Below, piece after piece: positions 1 to 9,038 of a DNA stretch of 64,000 bases (its first letter is position 1; each line of letters starts with the position of its first letter). The notes below the pieces were generated by a model. It did no database searches. It had not been told where the DNA came from and was given only the letters and a program-made list of their open reading frames with translations. Both the position numbers and the translations under genes were made by a program. The stretch is from Paraferrimonas haliotis (GTDB taxonomy: Bacteria > Pseudomonadota > Gammaproteobacteria > Enterobacterales > Shewanellaceae), in contig NZ_NRRB01000003.1 of assembly GCF_002282895.1 (NCBI RefSeq), positions 475,489-539,488 of the forward strand, read 5' to 3'.

Positions 1-1
1 T

Positions 2-361
2 GACGATGCGCTTATTCACCGCGTTATTTCAGACATGGGGGGATGGGTTGAACTCTGCAAGGTAGATGACAGGGAATACCCCTTTAAGCAAAAAGAGTTT
101 TTAACACGCTACCAGGCTTACTTGCTGCGGGACGAAGTGGGTGAATACCCAAGGCTATTACAGGGTATTGCAGACCATCAGAACCAGCAAAAAGGATTTG
201 ATATGCAAGCGCCTGTTGCCGTGGGCGACTGGTCAAAAGCGGCACAAGTTTATACGAGAGGCATCGCCGACTTTAGCGCAGTGCCTTTAAAAAGAATAAG
301 CCCGAAAGCCATTCAGGCGCTTCTCGGAAATCAATTAGAGGACAAAAATGAAAACGATTAA
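2..361 (+). CDS. Partial gene, C-terminal 119 residues of an unrecognised core ICE protein
   Basis: The reading frame is open to the left edge of the window, so the gene starts outside it; the internal ATG at position 35 should not be taken as the true start. The visible part is soluble, rich in charged residues and has no motif I can name. Its stop overlaps the start of the lytic transglycosylase gene by 14 bases, so the two are probably translationally coupled in the setDC transcript. Its position, upstream of the transglycosylase and setD-setC, matches one of the unnamed conserved genes of the SXT regulatory operon. No function is claimed. Confidence 0.75.
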   Translation, partial: DDALIHRVISDMGGWVELCKVDDREYPFKQKEFLTRYQAYLLRDEVGEYPRLLQGIADHQNQQKGFDMQAPVAVGDWSKAAQVYTRGIADFSAVPLKRISPKAIQALLGNQLEDKNEND

Positions 362-896
362 AGCAAAAACCATTGCCCTAGCGATAGCCATGTCCGCAAG
401 CACTTCAGTCTATGCTTTTCCGGGCTATCAGTGGGAAAAAGCAGCACAAAGCGTTGGTATTGATCCAGTCATGCTCTACGCCGTTGCCTTGGCTGAGTCC
501 GCCTCACATCGTGGTCTCAACATGACCAGCCCATGGCCATACGCAATTCGCAATGGTTCAAATGCAACCTACGCCAAATCTAAGACAGAAGCAGAGCAAC
601 TGTTAAACCAAGCACTGCAAGAGAGTGAAAAATACCAGCTCGATATTGGCCTAATGCAAATCAATTTGCATTGGCACGGACATCGGGTGAGTTCAGCAGC
701 AGAACTGCTAGACCCCATCACCAACCTAACTGTCGGCTCCAGTATTTTGGCCGAAGCAATCAAGTCTTCACCAAACGATTTAGAGCTTGGCATAGGCCGC
801 TATCACAGCTGGAACGAAGAGCGTGCACGCTGGTATGGGCAAAGAGTGCTTTCTATCTATCGCAATATTTTACATGAACTGGAGGTCCGTCAATGA
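348..896 (+). CDS. Soluble lytic murein transglycosylase-like protein, secreted
   Basis: The 182-residue product has a signal peptide (residues 1-23, ending VYA) followed by a lysozyme-like transglycosylase fold. The likely catalytic glutamate is Glu50 in ALAES, and the second family motif appears as IGLMQINLHWHG near residue 100. Such enzymes open the peptidoglycan locally so a conjugative pore can cross the wall. The gene overlaps its upstream neighbour by 14 bases and setD by 4 bases (ATGA), so it is expressed with the activators. A transglycosylase next to setDC is standard in SXT/R391 ICEs. Substrate specificity is inferred from the family only. Confidence 0.85.
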   Translation: MKTIKAKTIALAIAMSASTSVYAFPGYQWEKAAQSVGIDPVMLYAVALAESASHRGLNMTSPWPYAIRNGSNATYAKSKTEAEQLLNQALQESEKYQLDIGLMQINLHWHGHRVSSAAELLDPITNLTVGSSILAEAIKSSPNDLELGIGRYHSWNEERARWYGQRVLSIYRNILHELEVRQ

Positions 897-1192
897 CAAC
901 CAATCAACAAGACTTCTATCAATTAAATTTGGCGTACCTACACGCAGCACGAGAATTAGCGCGAATTGATCCGCAAGAGGCGGTCTTGCGCTTTGGACTT
1001 ACACGCGACGTGGTGGATGCACTGATTAATGCTGGTGTTGACGACCTGCAACGAGTGGCGACTTCATCATTCATGCTGTTTCAACCAAGGGGTAACCAAA
1101 GCCAACTGATTGAGATGGTGAAGAGCAAAGGCACAGGTATCCCAAGAATCGCTTATTTATTATCAACCCTAAACAACAAGGGGGATGCATGA
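893..1192 (+). CDS. setD: SetD, FlhD-like subunit of the master transfer activator
   Basis: The product has 99 residues, FlhD-sized, and is immediately followed by an FlhC homologue, the arrangement of setD-setC in SXT. FlhD-type subunits are small helical proteins that join FlhC-type subunits in a DNA-binding hetero-oligomer. The SetCD complex is known to activate the transfer and excision genes of SXT/R391 ICEs. Translation is coupled on both sides by ATGA overlaps (893-896 and 1189-1192). The identification rests on length, order and general similarity to FlhD. Confidence 0.9.
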   Translation: MTTNQQDFYQLNLAYLHAARELARIDPQEAVLRFGLTRDVVDALINAGVDDLQRVATSSFMLFQPRGNQSQLIEMVKSKGTGIPRIAYLLSTLNNKGDA

Positions 1193-1722
1193 TTGATAAC
1201 CTGTCCAAAAGTGAGCTGTTTACCCGAGCCTCGCTGCTTATTAAATACGGATTTAGAACAACCATTATCGCGCTCGATACAGGTTTGCCAATCCACATTA
1301 TCAGAAGGCTCCACAAAGAAGTGACCGGCAAGTCACCTTGTCCTGGTCAATTGCCAGAATCTGATGCCATCGTTAAAAGCAGAAGAGCATTAGTTGAAGG
1401 CTCTCTGCTGATGGCGCTTTATGTCAATATTGGTGGTGATAATGTCTACAAGCAATTAAATATCGATGCTTTGATGAAGGCTTACGATGCGTACTTGGTT
1501 GCAAGAGAAGAAGCAGATCTTCCAGCTGAGATCCCCTGGAAAAAACTAACCATCAATGAAGGTTGGGTTCTAGCTCGTGATTTAAGATCACAGCTTGCAT
1601 CCTTACACCGGTGTCGATGCGGCAGTCTGTATTTGACGGTATCACAACAGCGCATTCAGCTTAAATGCCCTGTGTGTGAGATTATGGCCGAGCAAACCAC
1701 TAGAGCACTTTTTGAGAACTAA
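1189..1722 (+). CDS. setC: SetC, FlhC-like subunit of the master transfer activator
   Basis: The 177-residue protein is FlhC-like. A C-terminal zinc site is visible as Cys142, Cys144, Cys160 and Cys163, close in spacing to the four-cysteine site of FlhC. Its start overlaps the setD stop by four bases, so the two subunits are made together. In SXT, SetC and SetD together activate the tra operons, int and xis after the SOS response removes the SetR repressor; setR itself lies outside this window. The candidate target promoters in this window are annotated separately. Confidence 0.92.
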   Translation: MIDNLSKSELFTRASLLIKYGFRTTIIALDTGLPIHIIRRLHKEVTGKSPCPGQLPESDAIVKSRRALVEGSLLMALYVNIGGDNVYKQLNIDALMKAYDAYLVAREEADLPAEIPWKKLTINEGWVLARDLRSQLASLHRCRCGSLYLTVSQQRIQLKCPVCEIMAEQTTRALFEN

Positions 1723-1779
1723 CATGCTGATGCATGATTTGATTGTGCACCGCCCGTGCACTTTGAGAGTACTAAGAAG

Positions 1780-2211
1780 ATGACAAACTTACTTAAATCT
1801 TTACCAGCACGCTGCTGGTTTATATCACTGGGGCTTTTTCTGGCGACTTTGGCTGCGGCTCATTTTTTTCCATCAGAAATATTAACGACATCTGCCAAGT
1901 TAGCGGCTTTGCCATTTCTGTTCTGCACCGTCTTTTTTTTCAGCTACTTGGGATTCAAAGCGACCTGTAATCCCATCGGACTTATAGCCATAATCACTAT
2001 GCTTGTAGCAATCGCATATTGGCAAGCGAGTTGGACAATTGTTGGTTTGGGACTCTTTTTCTTAGCTATTTGTACTGGAATTAGATTCTTGAGTAACCAA
2101 GTTAAAGATTCGGGTAGAACTTTGAGCATTGAAGAAAAATGGTATTGGTATAAGCTCCATTCGTTTTTTGATGGCTTTTATCCAAGGTATCCCAAAAAGC
2201 CAAAAAAATAG
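1780..2211 (+). CDS. eex: Eex, inner-membrane entry exclusion protein
   Basis: From the ATG at 1780 the product has 143 residues, the length I recall for the SXT and R391 Eex proteins. A GTG 24 bases upstream would add eight residues, but the ATG follows an AAGAAG sequence and fits the family length. Several hydrophobic segments (roughly residues 10-35, 38-60, 63-95) and a basic C-terminal tail ending PKKPKK indicate an inner-membrane protein. Eex blocks entry of a second ICE of the same exclusion group by recognising TraG of the donor. The gene converges on traG, its cognate partner. TraG carries the S-group signature, so Eex should be S type. Confidence 0.85.
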   Translation: MTNLLKSLPARCWFISLGLFLATLAAAHFFPSEILTTSAKLAALPFLFCTVFFFSYLGFKATCNPIGLIAIITMLVAIAYWQASWTIVGLGLFFLAICTGIRFLSNQVKDSGRTLSIEEKWYWYKLHSFFDGFYPRYPKKPKK

Positions 2212-2232
2212 CCAGCCAACCACAAGCTGGCT
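2210..2232 (-). terminator. Intrinsic terminator between convergent eex and traG
   Basis: A 7-bp inverted repeat AGCCAGC / GCTGGCT lies between the two stop codons. Read on the minus strand the hairpin is followed by ATTTTTTT, a good intrinsic terminator for the traG operon. On the plus strand the tract after the stem (ACCTTCTATTTT) is weaker. Confidence 0.7.
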
Positions 2233-2243
2233 ACCTTCTATTT

Positions 2244-5200
2244 TCAGTTCCTTCCTGATGCCTGGTTATAGGCCCTAATATCAATCAAGTTGTTCTGAGC
2301 ATAATCTCCCGCAAGGGATGCATTTGAGATCACCGCTATCTGCTTATCCACAAATGCTTTATCTTCTTCGGACACACTGTCAGGAATGTAAGCGCCACTC
2401 TCATCCTTTTGACGATACTCATTTAGCATTTGCTCCCTTAGACCTAGCATTTCAGGCGACCAACTCGATGAGTCTTCAGAGTTGAATACGCGCCCCGCCA
2501 AACCTTCATTGAAAGCTTGAGCGAACACTTGACTTTGAATCGGGGTCAATCCCATTCTCTGCCCTTCGCTGTATGCTTCCTGTTTAAAATCATCGGCGTA
2601 CTGTTCTAAGAACTCACCGTATCGATTGTTAACTGCCGCACCGAATGCCCCAGCCAACATGGCTTCAGACTTAGTGCCCCAGTTAACTTCGGAGGCATAC
2701 TGCGAACTCGATCCACTGTATGCATCATTAAACGCCGTCAAAGGATTTTCCAAAGAGGTTCCGGCGTCAACGGCTGCTTTTAACCCATCCCATGTTGATT
2801 TGCTGGCCACCGTTGCATTGTGCAAGAAACCTCGTGAGCCAGGTTCTGCAAGGGCTTGCTCCTTGTAACTCTCATAGTCTTCGCCAAAATGATTCAAGGT
2901 ATGCAGTGCTGCATCAGTATGCTTGCCACTGAAATCACCAATAGCCCTGGCGCTGTTGAAGAACATTTCAGCACCAGAGACTCCGCTATCATCAGCCATA
3001 ATGCGAGATCGCCACTGAGAGCCAGCTTCACTGTTTAGTCCAGATTGATAGGTACTTGTGTCAGAAGCTACGGCCTGCTGGGCTTGTTGCTGATGCGCAT
3101 TCAGCTGTCCATCTACACCAGAAAGATTGGTTTGGTAAGCAGATTGAGCCGAATTGAACTGCGTTTGAACTGTTGCAGCATCCTCATAGCCTCCCAGAAC
3201 ACCGGATTCAACTTGGCTTTGAGTGCCACCAAAAGTAGGTGCAGTTGATGACAAGCCTTCATTAGAGCGTGGCTGAATAGATCGTAAATCGGCTCCGGTA
3301 GCCATGGCCATAACAGTCATTGCTGCTTGATAGTCATTGTCTCGTTCAGCGGGCGTCGAGGAGTTGCTATAGGTTAAAGACTCCATAGCTGCGGCCACAT
3401 ACGCCTGATTATCATCAGGTAGCAAGCGCTGATACATTGGAAGGTTTTCACGTAATCGGTTACCTGCTTCAACATGCTGGTTCATATAGCGACCTAAATA
3501 ATCCATGACTTCAGGATTATCCGCTGCTAATCGAGTTAACGTCGCACCATCCGTGTTCCTTTGTCCTGATAGACTGTAGCTGGCCTGATCAAGCTCACTA
3601 AAGCGGTTTGATGCCGTGATAACGTCTTGTGCTGAACTCTGAAGTGAATGATAGTCTTGATTAGACAACGACATCTCAACGCCAGAGCGTCTTGAATCTG
3701 AAAGGTCCTTAACCATCGCATCGCGAAACTCAGCACGTCGTGAATCACTTGATGCCAAGCTTTGCATCTCCCCAGTGAGCGTATTTGCGGTCGTAGATCG
3801 AGAACTGCCCTCTGATGACTCAACTTGGCCACTAAAGTTACCACCTAAATCCAAGCCTGCTCGTACCCTTGATAGTTTTGGTACACGAGATGAGTCTGGC
3901 TTATCCACTCCTGGCAAGTTGCCCTGTGGAGAATCATTGCCGCCAGTACCAAGAAGCCTTCCAAGAAAACCCTTGTCAGCAACTTCTTTCTCACCGGGAT
4001 TTGTAATGGTTCCATCGCCACCGACCCTTAAGCCTCCCGATAACACGCCAGATACCAAGCCACGTACAGCATCTTTTTTATCGTCGCCAAAACCATACCG
4101 AGTTTGCAGGTCATCAGTAACCTGATTAACAACGGCGCTAGATGCTGAGTTAGATGAGCCGATCTGACGTCCAACCGAAGAAAGGTTGTCGTAACTTAGC
4201 TTTTCACCAAAGGTTCGACTCATGGTATTGCCAACCTGACGACTAAAGGCTTGAGTTGCCTGAGTCATGGATTCTTTTGCAGAGCCGACCATTGAACCCA
4301 CTGCGTTTCCGACAGAGAAACTGCTTAGTAGGTTTGACGCGCCGGTCATAGCAGAACCAGTGAGGGCTGAATTTTGGAACATTGACTGTGATTGCATTAC
4401 CGGGGCATTTTTCGCGACATCTGGACTTGCCATCTTTTCATCAATGGCATCACCGTTTTGAAGACGTCCAGCCAAGTGGGTAGCGGTTATTGCTGAGCCA
4501 TACACGAGCATGAGCGAAATCGCCGGAACACTCGACGCCAACATGCCGCCAGTAGCTATCCAGGTTTGCAGCACTGAATCCATCTGCATCATCCCAGCAA
4601 AAGATGGCACTTCTGTACCTGCAAAGGCATCAAGCGACGACATTTTCCCAGCAACGGTTAAATGAATATACAGGTTAATGATGGCCATGACAGGCATCCA
4701 AAGTTGAATCCAAAGCAGGATTAACAAGTACTTCCCGGCCATTCGCATCCCGATTTGGCCAAGGGCTATCACAAAGGCCATCAAAGGGGTGATGGCGTAA
4801 ATGAACCCCTCAAAAAACGTCATCATCGGACGAACGATACTTTGGAACAGGGTCTGCTCCGCCGCCCATTGCGTATTGCGCTGCTCAATCGCTTGGTTAA
4901 CCATCACGGCAGCGGTGAAAGCTTGATCATCCATATACTTGCCCGTCACGCTTTGCTCATAAATAGGCAAAAGCACCGACGAGGTCATGTACTCTTGGGT
5001 GTTAACCGAGGCCAAACCAAGATTATTCAGTGCATTTCGGATCACGTCATCAGTATCCGTTGCTGACGAAGTCCCCAATGAGGCTGACAAAACCTGTTTA
5101 AGCCTTGGAATGAAGGTTGATTCTGTCATGAGTTTCAGTTGGCTATAGGCATCGGTGCAGTCCAGATCGCTACTGCTACCACTGAGCATGATGCGTGTGC

Positions 5201-5813
5201 CATATATGCGCGAATCAAACCTAATCGCAGTCATCGGGTTAGGATCACTCAGCACCTGATCTAGGTTCTTTTGGCCGATGTCGATGCCAATCAAGGTGCA
5301 TTCTTTGATGTAGTTAAACCACGATTGCTCGATATCTGAGCCACCGACACGATTTGCATCACCCAACCCAGAGCGATCCATCACCTGTTTTCTCACTTTA
5401 ATCAGTGACTGTAAACTGGATGCAAAGCCGTATTCCGTCATGGCGGGGGTTGAGAACGCCGTTTCAAACAATCGCGTGATTTGAAAGCCAACAGTCGAAA
5501 TCGTACTGCCTGCGGCTGCAACACCGATGGGCACATTATCAACCACTCGAACTTGTCCCGTGTACGCATCCTCAATGCTCACTCGGGTACTGGGCCCAAA
5601 CATGGTTGCAAAGACTAGCCATGAGACTAAAACATGTTGAAAGTTAATCCCACGACCACCTTGCATTAAGGCCTGAACAGAGACCATCAATACCCCAATG
5701 AGCAAGCCAATGCGAACCATTGAAGTAAAATCTCCTGTACCAGTGATCATCGCGACAGCGTTCAGGACCTGCTCTAAAAAAGCCGAATCCCCGATGGAAT
5801 AGATTTCCCACAT
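2244..5813 (-). CDS. traG: TraG, mating-pair stabilisation and exclusion-recognition protein
   Basis: The 1189-residue product is a large inner-membrane protein. Hydrophobic segments lie near residues 32-75, 325-385 and 420-445, followed by a long polar Ser/Gln/Ala-rich C-terminal region. F-type TraG proteins stabilise mating pairs and support pilus assembly. In SXT/R391 a three-residue site at 606-608 decides which Eex is recognised; counting from the first Met, residues 606-608 here are Pro-Gly-Glu, the form I recall for TraG of SXT (R391 has Thr-Asp-Asp). The gene is last in the traF-traH-traG operon, 3 bases after traH. Confidence 0.95.
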   Translation of the reverse strand: MWEIYSIGDSAFLEQVLNAVAMITGTGDFTSMVRIGLLIGVLMVSVQALMQGGRGINFQHVLVSWLVFATMFGPSTRVSIEDAYTGQVRVVDNVPIGVAAAGSTISTVGFQITRLFETAFSTPAMTEYGFASSLQSLIKVRKQVMDRSGLGDANRVGGSDIEQSWFNYIKECTLIGIDIGQKNLDQVLSDPNPMTAIRFDSRIYGTRIMLSGSSSDLDCTDAYSQLKLMTESTFIPRLKQVLSASLGTSSATDTDDVIRNALNNLGLASVNTQEYMTSSVLLPIYEQSVTGKYMDDQAFTAAVMVNQAIEQRNTQWAAEQTLFQSIVRPMMTFFEGFIYAITPLMAFVIALGQIGMRMAGKYLLILLWIQLWMPVMAIINLYIHLTVAGKMSSLDAFAGTEVPSFAGMMQMDSVLQTWIATGGMLASSVPAISLMLVYGSAITATHLAGRLQNGDAIDEKMASPDVAKNAPVMQSQSMFQNSALTGSAMTGASNLLSSFSVGNAVGSMVGSAKESMTQATQAFSRQVGNTMSRTFGEKLSYDNLSSVGRQIGSSNSASSAVVNQVTDDLQTRYGFGDDKKDAVRGLVSGVLSGGLRVGGDGTITNPGEKEVADKGFLGRLLGTGGNDSPQGNLPGVDKPDSSRVPKLSRVRAGLDLGGNFSGQVESSEGSSRSTTANTLTGEMQSLASSDSRRAEFRDAMVKDLSDSRRSGVEMSLSNQDYHSLQSSAQDVITASNRFSELDQASYSLSGQRNTDGATLTRLAADNPEVMDYLGRYMNQHVEAGNRLRENLPMYQRLLPDDNQAYVAAAMESLTYSNSSTPAERDNDYQAAMTVMAMATGADLRSIQPRSNEGLSSTAPTFGGTQSQVESGVLGGYEDAATVQTQFNSAQSAYQTNLSGVDGQLNAHQQQAQQAVASDTSTYQSGLNSEAGSQWRSRIMADDSGVSGAEMFFNSARAIGDFSGKHTDAALHTLNHFGEDYESYKEQALAEPGSRGFLHNATVASKSTWDGLKAAVDAGTSLENPLTAFNDAYSGSSSQYASEVNWGTKSEAMLAGAFGAAVNNRYGEFLEQYADDFKQEAYSEGQRMGLTPIQSQVFAQAFNEGLAGRVFNSEDSSSWSPEMLGLREQMLNEYRQKDESGAYIPDSVSEEDKAFVDKQIAVISNASLAGDYAQNNLIDIRAYNQASGRN

Positions 5814-5816
5814 GAC

Positions 5817-7208
5817 CTATTCCCCCAGCGCCGTAGATTTAACGGTGTAATAACGCTGTTTGCGAATGGTCTGAATCACCTGATTAAAATGCGCCAGCAA
5901 TTCTTGCTCTGAACCGTATCTTCGCTGTAACGCGGCGTATTCCTCATTGATTTGGCGACGTGCACGTTCAAGGTCTTCAGTTAACAACTTCGCATAGGCA
6001 TGATCTTCTACACCAGAGGTGCTTCTAGCTGCATTGAGCATGTCTTCAACCAATGCTCGGGCCATCTCAACAGCAATAAATGGCGCCGCTCGTGAAGCAA
6101 ACGACCTAGCAGCCCCTTCATTTAATGCAGAAAGTGTTCGAATCATGCCGCCAATGCTCGCAGGAGCCGATGTCATAAAAGCCTTTTCGGTGGTGCTAGC
6201 AGCTCCTGTATTTCGAGCAAACTTAAAAATAATGCCGTTACTGGAACCTGTACCAAGAAGTAAATTTTCTACTTGGGTTGATAACCCCGTCAGGGTCACG
6301 TTAGTGATTGTCGGATTCAGACAGCCGTCTTGTGTCACTGTGTCACATCGGTACATAGCGACGTTACCGCCGTGAATTAGATGCTCAATAGTCACTTTAT
6401 TGCCATTCAGTCTGGTCAGTTTCGGGGCTTTACCTTGGCCATCAGCGGCATTCGCTAAATCACCAACGATGATCGAACCAGTCACCGACATAACCGCTTC
6501 AAGAAAACGGTCATCCCCCGATGCAAACCAGCTTGATGCCGAGTGACGTTTCAGTGCTCGCCAGACCAAGTTACCTTTAATCGTTTTGTTCACATCCGAT
6601 GCTGCGACACTTGAAGCATTCTCATAAGGGTTCTTACCGTTGGACTCACTCCAACTGGTAAAAATGTCTCCAGCCCCTTTAAGTGAGCTCAACATGCTGG
6701 CTTCTGTTTGCCCCTTTTTACCAAAAGCAGCCAGGGTATCGTTCACGACTCCCTGAGCCATTTGACAGGAATTGCCAAAATACTCGTTCAACTGCTGGAT
6801 TTTCTTTTGCAGTGTCTCCATGTGCTGGGAGCATTTCTCACACATAGCACTGAGCGCCAATTGGAATGCGTACCCCTTGGCGTTTGCAGCAACAGAGCGA
6901 AGTAATTGAACAAACTGATCCGCATTAACAAATGACAAACTTCCCGCGAACATATCAATGCCGCCACAACCAGCTTGGAATGACGGAGGCACCATAGAGA
7001 CGAGGTTTTCGTTCATGATTCTGTTACGGACAACAACGCTTCCGCCAGATATCACACCACGACGTTGACTCTCGAATACACCAGGCGCAGTGGTGTTGGT
7101 CATTGAACCAAACAACTGGTTCATCTCCTGTTGCAAGCTTGCTTGGCTCATAGATGAAAAACCAATCGCACAGGCGATTAGCGATACTCGGAATACTTTT
7201 TTCATCAT
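5817..7208 (-). CDS. traH: TraH, periplasmic pilus-assembly protein
   Basis: This 463-residue F-type TraH-like protein has an N-terminal signal peptide (about residues 1-23, ending SQA) and a Cys pair in AMCEKC near residue 120 that probably forms a disulphide. TraH acts in the envelope with TraF and TraW in F-type pilus extension and mating-pair stabilisation. The start overlaps the traF stop (TAATGATG); two adjacent ATG codons are possible starts. It sits between traF and traG, the standard order. Confidence 0.93.
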   Translation of the reverse strand: MMKKVFRVSLIACAIGFSSMSQASLQQEMNQLFGSMTNTTAPGVFESQRRGVISGGSVVVRNRIMNENLVSMVPPSFQAGCGGIDMFAGSLSFVNADQFVQLLRSVAANAKGYAFQLALSAMCEKCSQHMETLQKKIQQLNEYFGNSCQMAQGVVNDTLAAFGKKGQTEASMLSSLKGAGDIFTSWSESNGKNPYENASSVAASDVNKTIKGNLVWRALKRHSASSWFASGDDRFLEAVMSVTGSIIVGDLANAADGQGKAPKLTRLNGNKVTIEHLIHGGNVAMYRCDTVTQDGCLNPTITNVTLTGLSTQVENLLLGTGSSNGIIFKFARNTGAASTTEKAFMTSAPASIGGMIRTLSALNEGAARSFASRAAPFIAVEMARALVEDMLNAARSTSGVEDHAYAKLLTEDLERARRQINEEYAALQRRYGSEQELLAHFNQVIQTIRKQRYYTVKSTALGE

Positions 7209-8152
7209 TATAACCCTCCTTGTGCACGCAGATAGCGAACAAGGAACTCAGGGTCCTGTAATATCTTTTCGTTAAGCTCTTGGGCTGACATCGCGAGTGA
7301 CACGCCGGGTTGAACAGGTCGGGTGGCATAGTAAGTTTGATCGTCAATCCAACCGGCTTGATGGGCTGCGAGAATAATTCGATTATTGAGCTCATCAAGG
7401 CTCATTGCACCTTGGCCAATGGGAGTGATGACATTAGGTGGATCAACTAAGAACACGGCAGGGACAGTCGTAACGGACAACGATTGAGCTTGTCCTGAAT
7501 CGACTTTGAAATTGGGAAACTCTCCACCCGGTAAAGGCAAGCCATCGACAGCAATAGCAAATACCTCGAAACCGTAGTTCAAAGCCATGGATTCGATGAT
7601 AGGCGCTTGAGCATGGCAGTAAGGGCAATCTGAACGATAGAAAAAGAACAAGCCTGCTCGCTTTGCTACTTCACCTAAAGCAACATCCCGTTGAGCGCCA
7701 GCTTCTCGGTCCATCCGATTAGCAGCGTAGGTCGCCAAGGGTCTGCGACTGATTTCATCCAAAACAGGATCGCCCATGACCACCTGCTGACTAACATCAG
7801 CAAACTGTGAGCCCTTATCCATCATGACTCGCTGGAGATACAGATAGGCTCTGACATTCTCATTCGTCGGCTCATCAATTGCCTTGTCCATGAACGACTG
7901 CATGTGCTCTCGGAACCAGGCAGCACTGAAGGGTTTTAGCTCGTCCTTTGTGGGCTCCATGACTCCAGATTCCGGCTTTATTTGCTCTTCAGACTCCGCT
8001 GGCTCAGGAATGACCTGATACCAAAACCAGCCTTCCTGACCACGCTGATAGAATTGCCCATCACTGGCATGGGCGGGCAAGATGAATAGAAAGAAAATAA
8101 TGATTGGGATGGTCACCCATAGGATGAACCAAGGTAACAAAGGCGTTCTCAT
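7208..8152 (-). CDS. traF: TraF, thioredoxin-fold periplasmic conjugation protein
   Basis: I place the start at 8152 (314 residues), where GGAG stands a proper distance upstream; an in-frame ATG seven codons earlier has no such site. An N-terminal membrane anchor or signal (LPWFILWVTIPIIIFFLF) is followed by a mature region with a thioredoxin-like fold. Its active-site-like motif is Cys176-Pro-Tyr-Cys179, so unlike F-plasmid TraF it keeps the CxxC and may work as a disulphide oxidoreductase or isomerase for Tra proteins. This is the first gene of traF-traH-traG, with its own promoter and an SD-burying hairpin annotated separately. Confidence 0.9.
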   Translation of the reverse strand: MRTPLLPWFILWVTIPIIIFFLFILPAHASDGQFYQRGQEGWFWYQVIPEPAESEEQIKPESGVMEPTKDELKPFSAAWFREHMQSFMDKAIDEPTNENVRAYLYLQRVMMDKGSQFADVSQQVVMGDPVLDEISRRPLATYAANRMDREAGAQRDVALGEVAKRAGLFFFYRSDCPYCHAQAPIIESMALNYGFEVFAIAVDGLPLPGGEFPNFKVDSGQAQSLSVTTVPAVFLVDPPNVITPIGQGAMSLDELNNRIILAAHQAGWIDDQTYYATRPVQPGVSLAMSAQELNEKILQDPEFLVRYLRAQGGL

Positions 8153-8153
8153 T

Positions 8154-8182
8154 GTCAGCTCCAGATATTTCACAGAGCTAAC
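8154..8182 (-). promoter_or_regulatory. traF leader hairpin that buries the ribosome binding site
   Basis: Read on the minus strand, GUUAGCUC pairs with GAGCUGAC (8 bp with one G-U), which contains the GGAG of traF; the start codon follows two bases later. This matches the second hairpin of the leader element in front of the ssb operon genes. I see only a weak upstream stem here. Confidence 0.6.
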
Positions 8183-8207
8183 ATGCTAAAGATCCCCGTA
8201 AGAGCGA

Positions 8208-8231
8208 TTGGCCAGATAGATGAAGGAATCG
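8208..8231 (-). promoter_or_regulatory. Candidate SetCD-dependent promoter of traF-traH-traG
   Basis: On the plus strand the block reads CCAGATAGATGAAGGAATCG (8212-8231), close to the block before dsbC. On the coding strand this gives a -10-like TATCTGG preceded by a conserved AATCC/TTCA-type sequence and no good -35, as expected for an activator-dependent promoter. SetCD control is known for SXT tra operons; assignment to this exact site is inference. Confidence 0.5.
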
Positions 8232-8244
8232 TGTGTGTTTCTGA

Positions 8245-8949
8245 CTATCTATTAAACACTGTTACTAACGTAAGTACGTTGGCTGATGGCACCATCACAA
8301 AGTGCATACCAGAGCTCCCATGACACCAAAACTCTGCCTGTACGAAATATTTTTTTGCTTTCTTTGAAGCTATACATTCTGGCAATAAAGATTTTGCCAA
8401 TTCTGTGCTACACAATTTAGCGCACAAAGCCTTCCAAGGATGCTTAGGAGCACCGTCTGAAAGCCGTTCCACAAACCGTTCCAGTGCATGACGAGTCACC
8501 ACGACAGGTCCAATGTTCGGAACGTTGATGACCTCATCGATTTCTCTCACTGTAGCATTATCGACGCTGTATTCTTCGAAGGAATGTGAGAGCCAATCGT
8601 CCCGCTTCTCTACCGAGATCTGTGCTTCCTGGTATCGAGTGAGCAAAAACCTAGTCAGGCTGTAAAGTGAATGCTGAGTTGAGCGTTGTTTCTGTAACTT
8701 TTTGATAGCTCCTTTACTAACTCGGATTTGAAGCCCATTACCGCTTCGGTTACTCCCCATCACATCTTTCACTGACAGTAGGTGATGAATAGCATAAAGC
8801 TCAGCTGCAATTGGCTTTTGCTGCTCAGGTAGCTTGTCGTATTGTTCACCTAAATCGACCTTTAGCTCACCACCTCTTCGAAGGCCGGTCTTCCAGTAAA
8901 CCGTAAACTCACCATCAATCTGCTTTGTTAACAGGGTTAATACCATCAT
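8245..8949 (-). CDS. Hypothetical 234-aa protein between the primase-like gene and traF
   Basis: I do not recognise a named family. The N-terminal third (residues 10-75) holds short strands and the helix AAELYAIHHLL, which recalls one edge of an RNase H-like fold. The C-terminal half contains RHALERFVERL (near residue 155) and a strand-rich end with Cys and His. It starts with ATGATG after GGAGAAACAAAC. The gene follows the terminator of the ssb-to-primase operon, so it has its own promoter, and it lies at the position of a known SXT insertion hotspot (between s073 and traF). It may be core or cargo; I cannot tell. Confidence 0.6.
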   Translation of the reverse strand: MMVLTLLTKQIDGEFTVYWKTGLRRGGELKVDLGEQYDKLPEQQKPIAAELYAIHHLLSVKDVMGSNRSGNGLQIRVSKGAIKKLQKQRSTQHSLYSLTRFLLTRYQEAQISVEKRDDWLSHSFEEYSVDNATVREIDEVINVPNIGPVVVTRHALERFVERLSDGAPKHPWKALCAKLCSTELAKSLLPECIASKKAKKYFVQAEFWCHGSSGMHFVMVPSANVLTLVTVFNR

Positions 8950-9012
8950 GTTTGTTTCTCCTATTGGTTATCTATTTTTCATTCTCCATGTTTTTTCAAA
9001 TATGCAAGGCGC

Positions 9013-9036
9013 AAAAAAAGGGGCCGAAGCCCCTTG
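9013..9036 (-). terminator. Intrinsic terminator at the end of the ssb-to-primase operon
   Basis: On the minus strand, three bases after the primase-like stop codon, AGGGGC-TTCG-GCCCCT forms a stem with a stable UUCG tetraloop followed directly by seven T. This is a textbook intrinsic terminator and fixes the 3' end of the operon. Confidence 0.9.
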
Positions 9037-9038
9037 GA

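Noticed and set aside
3536..3844. Frames opposite or shifted within traG
   Set aside because: traG is continuous and in the expected frame; these frames are shadows without motifs.
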